Origin: CAYRTD01 sp964595055
Lineage (GTDB): Bacteria; Bacteroidota; Bacteroidia; Bacteroidales; GCA-2748055
Length of the DNA stretch: 18,701 nucleotides
Assembly (NCBI GenBank): GCA_964595055.1
Contig: CAZQOV010000052.1
Span: 1 to 18,701, forward strand
Direction of reading: 5' to 3'
A model generated the notes under the pieces. That model was given only the letters and a program-made list of their open reading frames with translations, had not been told where the DNA came from and made no database searches. Numbering within the stretch: position 1 is the stretch's first letter; every line of letters begins with the position of its first letter. Shown one piece after another: positions 17,015 through 18,701 of this stretch. The position numbers were made by a program, and so were the translations under genes.

Positions 17015-17665
17015 ATGTATGACAATTCTCAACTCATAAATTCTACGATCCACTTTGTTAAAACCCATCTTCAAAATGCTGAAGGTGGACATGACTGGTG
17101 GCATGTTTACAGGGTGTGGAACCTGACCCGTAAGATCCTCGAAACCGAAAACGGTGACAGGCTGGTGTGTGAGCTGGGAGCTTTGCTTCATGATATAGCG
17201 GATCATAAGTTTCACAATGAACGTATGGGACCCCTGATGGCAAGGGATTTTTTAGGTACTGAAAAGCTTGAAGAGGAAAAAATTAATAAGATAATATGCA
17301 TTATTGAGAATATTTCTTTCAAGGGAGGCGTAAACGAAAACATAGAAAAACCTGTTGAGTTAAAGATCGTACAGGATGCAGATCGGCTGGATGCCATGGG
17401 TGCCATTGGAATCGCGAGAACCTTTAATTATGGTGGCTTTAGAAACAGGAAAATATATGATCCGGAGGTTCGGCCCAGGCTTTACAAATCAGCACGGGAA
17501 TACAAAAAAAGTAATTCACCAACGCTTAACCACTTTTACGAAAAACTTCTGCTGCTAAAAGATCTCATGAATACAGAAACAGGGAAAAGAATGGCTGAAG
17601 AAAGACATCAATTTATGCTTGAGTACCTGGATAGATTCTACAGGGAGTGGGAAGGCAAATGTTAA
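17015..17665 (+). CDS. HD-domain phosphohydrolase (YedJ-like)
   Basis: 216 residues. Seen: the metal-binding HD pattern with H26/H30 in GGHDWWHVYRV, the HD doublet H59-D60 in LGALLHDIADHKF, and a distal aspartate in QDADRLDAMGAIGIAR (D121/D123). Helices elsewhere fit the HD fold, and the length matches the YedJ-type family. Known: HD proteins are metal-dependent phosphohydrolases, often of nucleotides or related phosphates. The exact substrate of this group is not established. It has no strong Shine-Dalgarno and is followed after about 60 bases by the C_GCAxxG_C_C gene on the same strand. It is separated from rnf by about 190 bases with repeats, so it is probably not part of that operon. Confidence 0.85.
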   Translation: MYDNSQLINSTIHFVKTHLQNAEGGHDWWHVYRVWNLTRKILETENGDRLVCELGALLHDIADHKFHNERMGPLMARDFLGTEKLEEEKINKIICIIENISFKGGVNENIEKPVELKIVQDADRLDAMGAIGIARTFNYGGFRNRKIYDPEVRPRLYKSAREYKKSNSPTLNHFYEKLLLLKDLMNTETGKRMAEERHQFMLEYLDRFYREWEGKC

Positions 17666-17724
17666 GATCTGTATTTCTATTTCATTGCGGTTTTTAGTAA
17701 TTTTAACCTTTAAATAAAGTCACT

Positions 17725-18168
17725 ATGAGAAGACAGGATAAAGCCATCAAATTTTTTAATGCAGGATACAACTGCGCCCAATCGGTTCTTTTAAGTTTTG
17801 AGGATGTCCTTTCATCGGATAATGAAACCATAGTTAATATCGCTTCGGGCTTTGGAGGAGGAATGGGAAGGCTTCAAAAGACCTGCGGTGCTCTTACGGG
17901 AGCTTTTATGGTAATCAGTTTATATAATTCTGAAAAAATACAGGATGAATCAAAGAGAAAAGGTCGCATCATTGAATTAATTCAGAACCTTGAGCATGAT
18001 TTCATATCTACTTTTGGATTCACTGACTGTTCCCTCCTTACCGGTGTCGACTTAAAAACCGAAAAAGGAAGGGTAGAATTAGCCGAAATACAAAAGGAGA
18101 CTGGAATATGTGAGAGATCAATCTCTGCTTGCGTATCATGGCTGAACAAGCATCTGATTAATAATTAA
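17725..18168 (+). CDS. C_GCAxxG_C_C family protein (putative redox protein)
   Basis: 147 residues. Seen: GYNCAQSVL (C17), a glycine-rich SGFGGGMGRL, KTCGALTGA (C54, the GCAxxG-like motif), DC102, and C129/C136 near the end. This cysteine spacing defines the C_GCAxxG_C_C family. Known: the family is common in anaerobes and probably binds a metal or iron-sulfur cluster; its biochemical role is unclear. No signal peptide is seen, so it is probably cytoplasmic. A clear intrinsic terminator lies just after the stop. It may be co-transcribed with the HD gene upstream, but the two have no known shared pathway. Confidence 0.88.
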   Translation: MRRQDKAIKFFNAGYNCAQSVLLSFEDVLSSDNETIVNIASGFGGGMGRLQKTCGALTGAFMVISLYNSEKIQDESKRKGRIIELIQNLEHDFISTFGFTDCSLLTGVDLKTEKGRVELAEIQKETGICERSISACVSWLNKHLINN

Positions 18169-18175
18169 AAAACAT

Positions 18176-18210
18176 AAAGGCTCCAGTGAATTTTCACGGG
18201 CCTTTTTTTT
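18176..18210 (+). terminator. Rho-independent terminator of the C_GCAxxG_C_C gene
   Basis: AAAGG (18176-18180) pairs with CCTTT (18201-18205). An inner stem GTGAA/TTCAC closes a TT loop, and the run of eight T follows at the base. It lies 8 bases after the TAA stop. Confidence 0.8.
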
Positions 18211-18218
18211 AAAGAACT

Positions 18219-18303
18219 ATCACCGCTCACCGCTCACCGATCACCGATTACTGTTCACCGATTACTGTTCACCGCTCCCCAATCACCGCTCCCCGTTCAC
18301 TGT
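18219..18303 (+). repeat. Degenerate short tandem repeats between convergent genes
   Basis: About 85 bases are built from 7-8-base units such as TCACCGC, TCACCGA, TTACTGT, TTCACCG and CCCCAA. The same family in the opposite orientation lies after rnfA (16835-16870). The array sits between the terminator of the plus-strand gene and the end of minus-strand ppgK. Confidence 0.8.
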
Positions 18304-18342
18304 AAAATTCCCGAATATGCGGCTCCGCCACTTAGGGACTGC

Positions 18343-18701
18343 CTACTTCACTGAAGCTTTAGCCTTCTTCTTCTGCAAGCTCGCCTGATCTTTTGCGGCA
18401 ACGGCAGCTCCAATTATTCCGGCTTCATTAAGAAGTTCTGCCGGAACAACTTTCGCCCTTGTTTTAAGATATTTGAAAAATTTCTGATCTTTTTTACTTA
18501 CTCCACCACCGATAATAATCAGATCTGGCCAGGTAAGATCTTCTAATCTCTGAAGATATTCACTAAACCTGCCTGCCCATTCTTTCCAGCTAAGATCCTC
18601 GTCTTTCCTCGCAGCATCCGAGGCATATTTCTCTGCATCATCGCCTTTGAGAATTATATGTCCCAGTTCCAGATTCGGTACCAGCTTGCCTCCTGAAAAC
18701 A
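18343..18701 (-). CDS. ppgK: Polyphosphate glucokinase (ROK family), C-terminal part
   Basis: Partial: 118 codons to TAG at 18343-18345; the 5' part lies beyond the window. Seen: LVPNLELGHI, then GDDAEKYASDAARKDEDLSW, WPDLIIIGGGVSKK and NEAGIIGAAVAAKD. These are the C-terminal signatures of polyphosphate--glucose phosphotransferase, a ROK-family kinase. The ELGH element belongs to the ROK active-site region. The protein ends in a Lys-rich tail. Known: the enzyme phosphorylates glucose to glucose-6-phosphate using polyphosphate (and in some cases ATP). It is convergent with the C_GCAxxG_C_C gene. Its own promoter and the catalytic N-terminal part are outside the window. Confidence 0.88.
   Translation of the reverse strand, partial: FSGGKLVPNLELGHIILKGDDAEKYASDAARKDEDLSWKEWAGRFSEYLQRLEDLTWPDLIIIGGGVSKKDQKFFKYLKTRAKVVPAELLNEAGIIGAAVAAKDQASLQKKKAKASVK

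Noticed and set aside
18219..18303. CRISPR-like array
   Set aside because: Units are only 7-8 bases, degenerate, and lack unique spacers; it is a simple tandem repeat.

Overview
The window looks like chromosome from a member of the Bacteroidota, probably an anaerobic or facultative marine/gut-type lineage. The evidence is a type IX secretion (T9SS) locus with a gliding-motility-type C-terminal sorting domain, PorP/SprF and PorE-like OmpA proteins. An Rnf operon with rseC as first gene, and TAnnTTTG-type -7 promoter motifs, fit the same assignment. The species cannot be named from the sequence.

Region 1 (8-9554, minus strand) is a three-gene operon read right to left. It encodes a 1714-residue secreted multidomain adhesin with a type-B T9SS sorting domain, then a PorP/SprF-family outer-membrane protein, then a TPR/beta-propeller/OmpA periplasmic or outer-membrane protein with two SPOR-like modules at its C terminus. 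Intergenic gaps are 10 and 18 bases. The PorP/SprF gene is interrupted by one in-frame TGA with no frameshift, at a place where family members usually seem to have glycine. The adhesin contains a three-copy higher-order repeat (FN3, Ig-like A, Ig-like B; about 255 residues per unit) and strikingly regular cysteine pairs.

Region 2 (9555-11397) is gene-poor and AT-rich. It holds one class I SAM-dependent methyltransferase (10314-11039), a possible 37-residue ORF just before it in the same frame, a 61-base imperfect inverted repeat, and two candidate Bacteroidota -7 promoter elements.

Region 3 (11398-16823, plus strand) is a complete Rnf operon, rseC-rnfB-rnfC-rnfD-rnfG-rnfE-rnfA. It encodes the membrane complex that couples electron transfer between ferredoxin and NAD+ to Na+ or H+ translocation. 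The iron-sulfur, flavinylation and membrane-cysteine motifs are all readable.

Region 4 (16824-18701) has an HD-domain hydrolase, a C_GCAxxG_C_C-family protein with a clear intrinsic terminator, and the C-terminal end of a polyphosphate glucokinase (ppgK) on the minus strand, running off the window. Short degenerate tandem repeats (units such as TCACCG/TTCACCG/ATTACTG) lie in opposite orientation on the two sides of the HD/GCAxxG pair.
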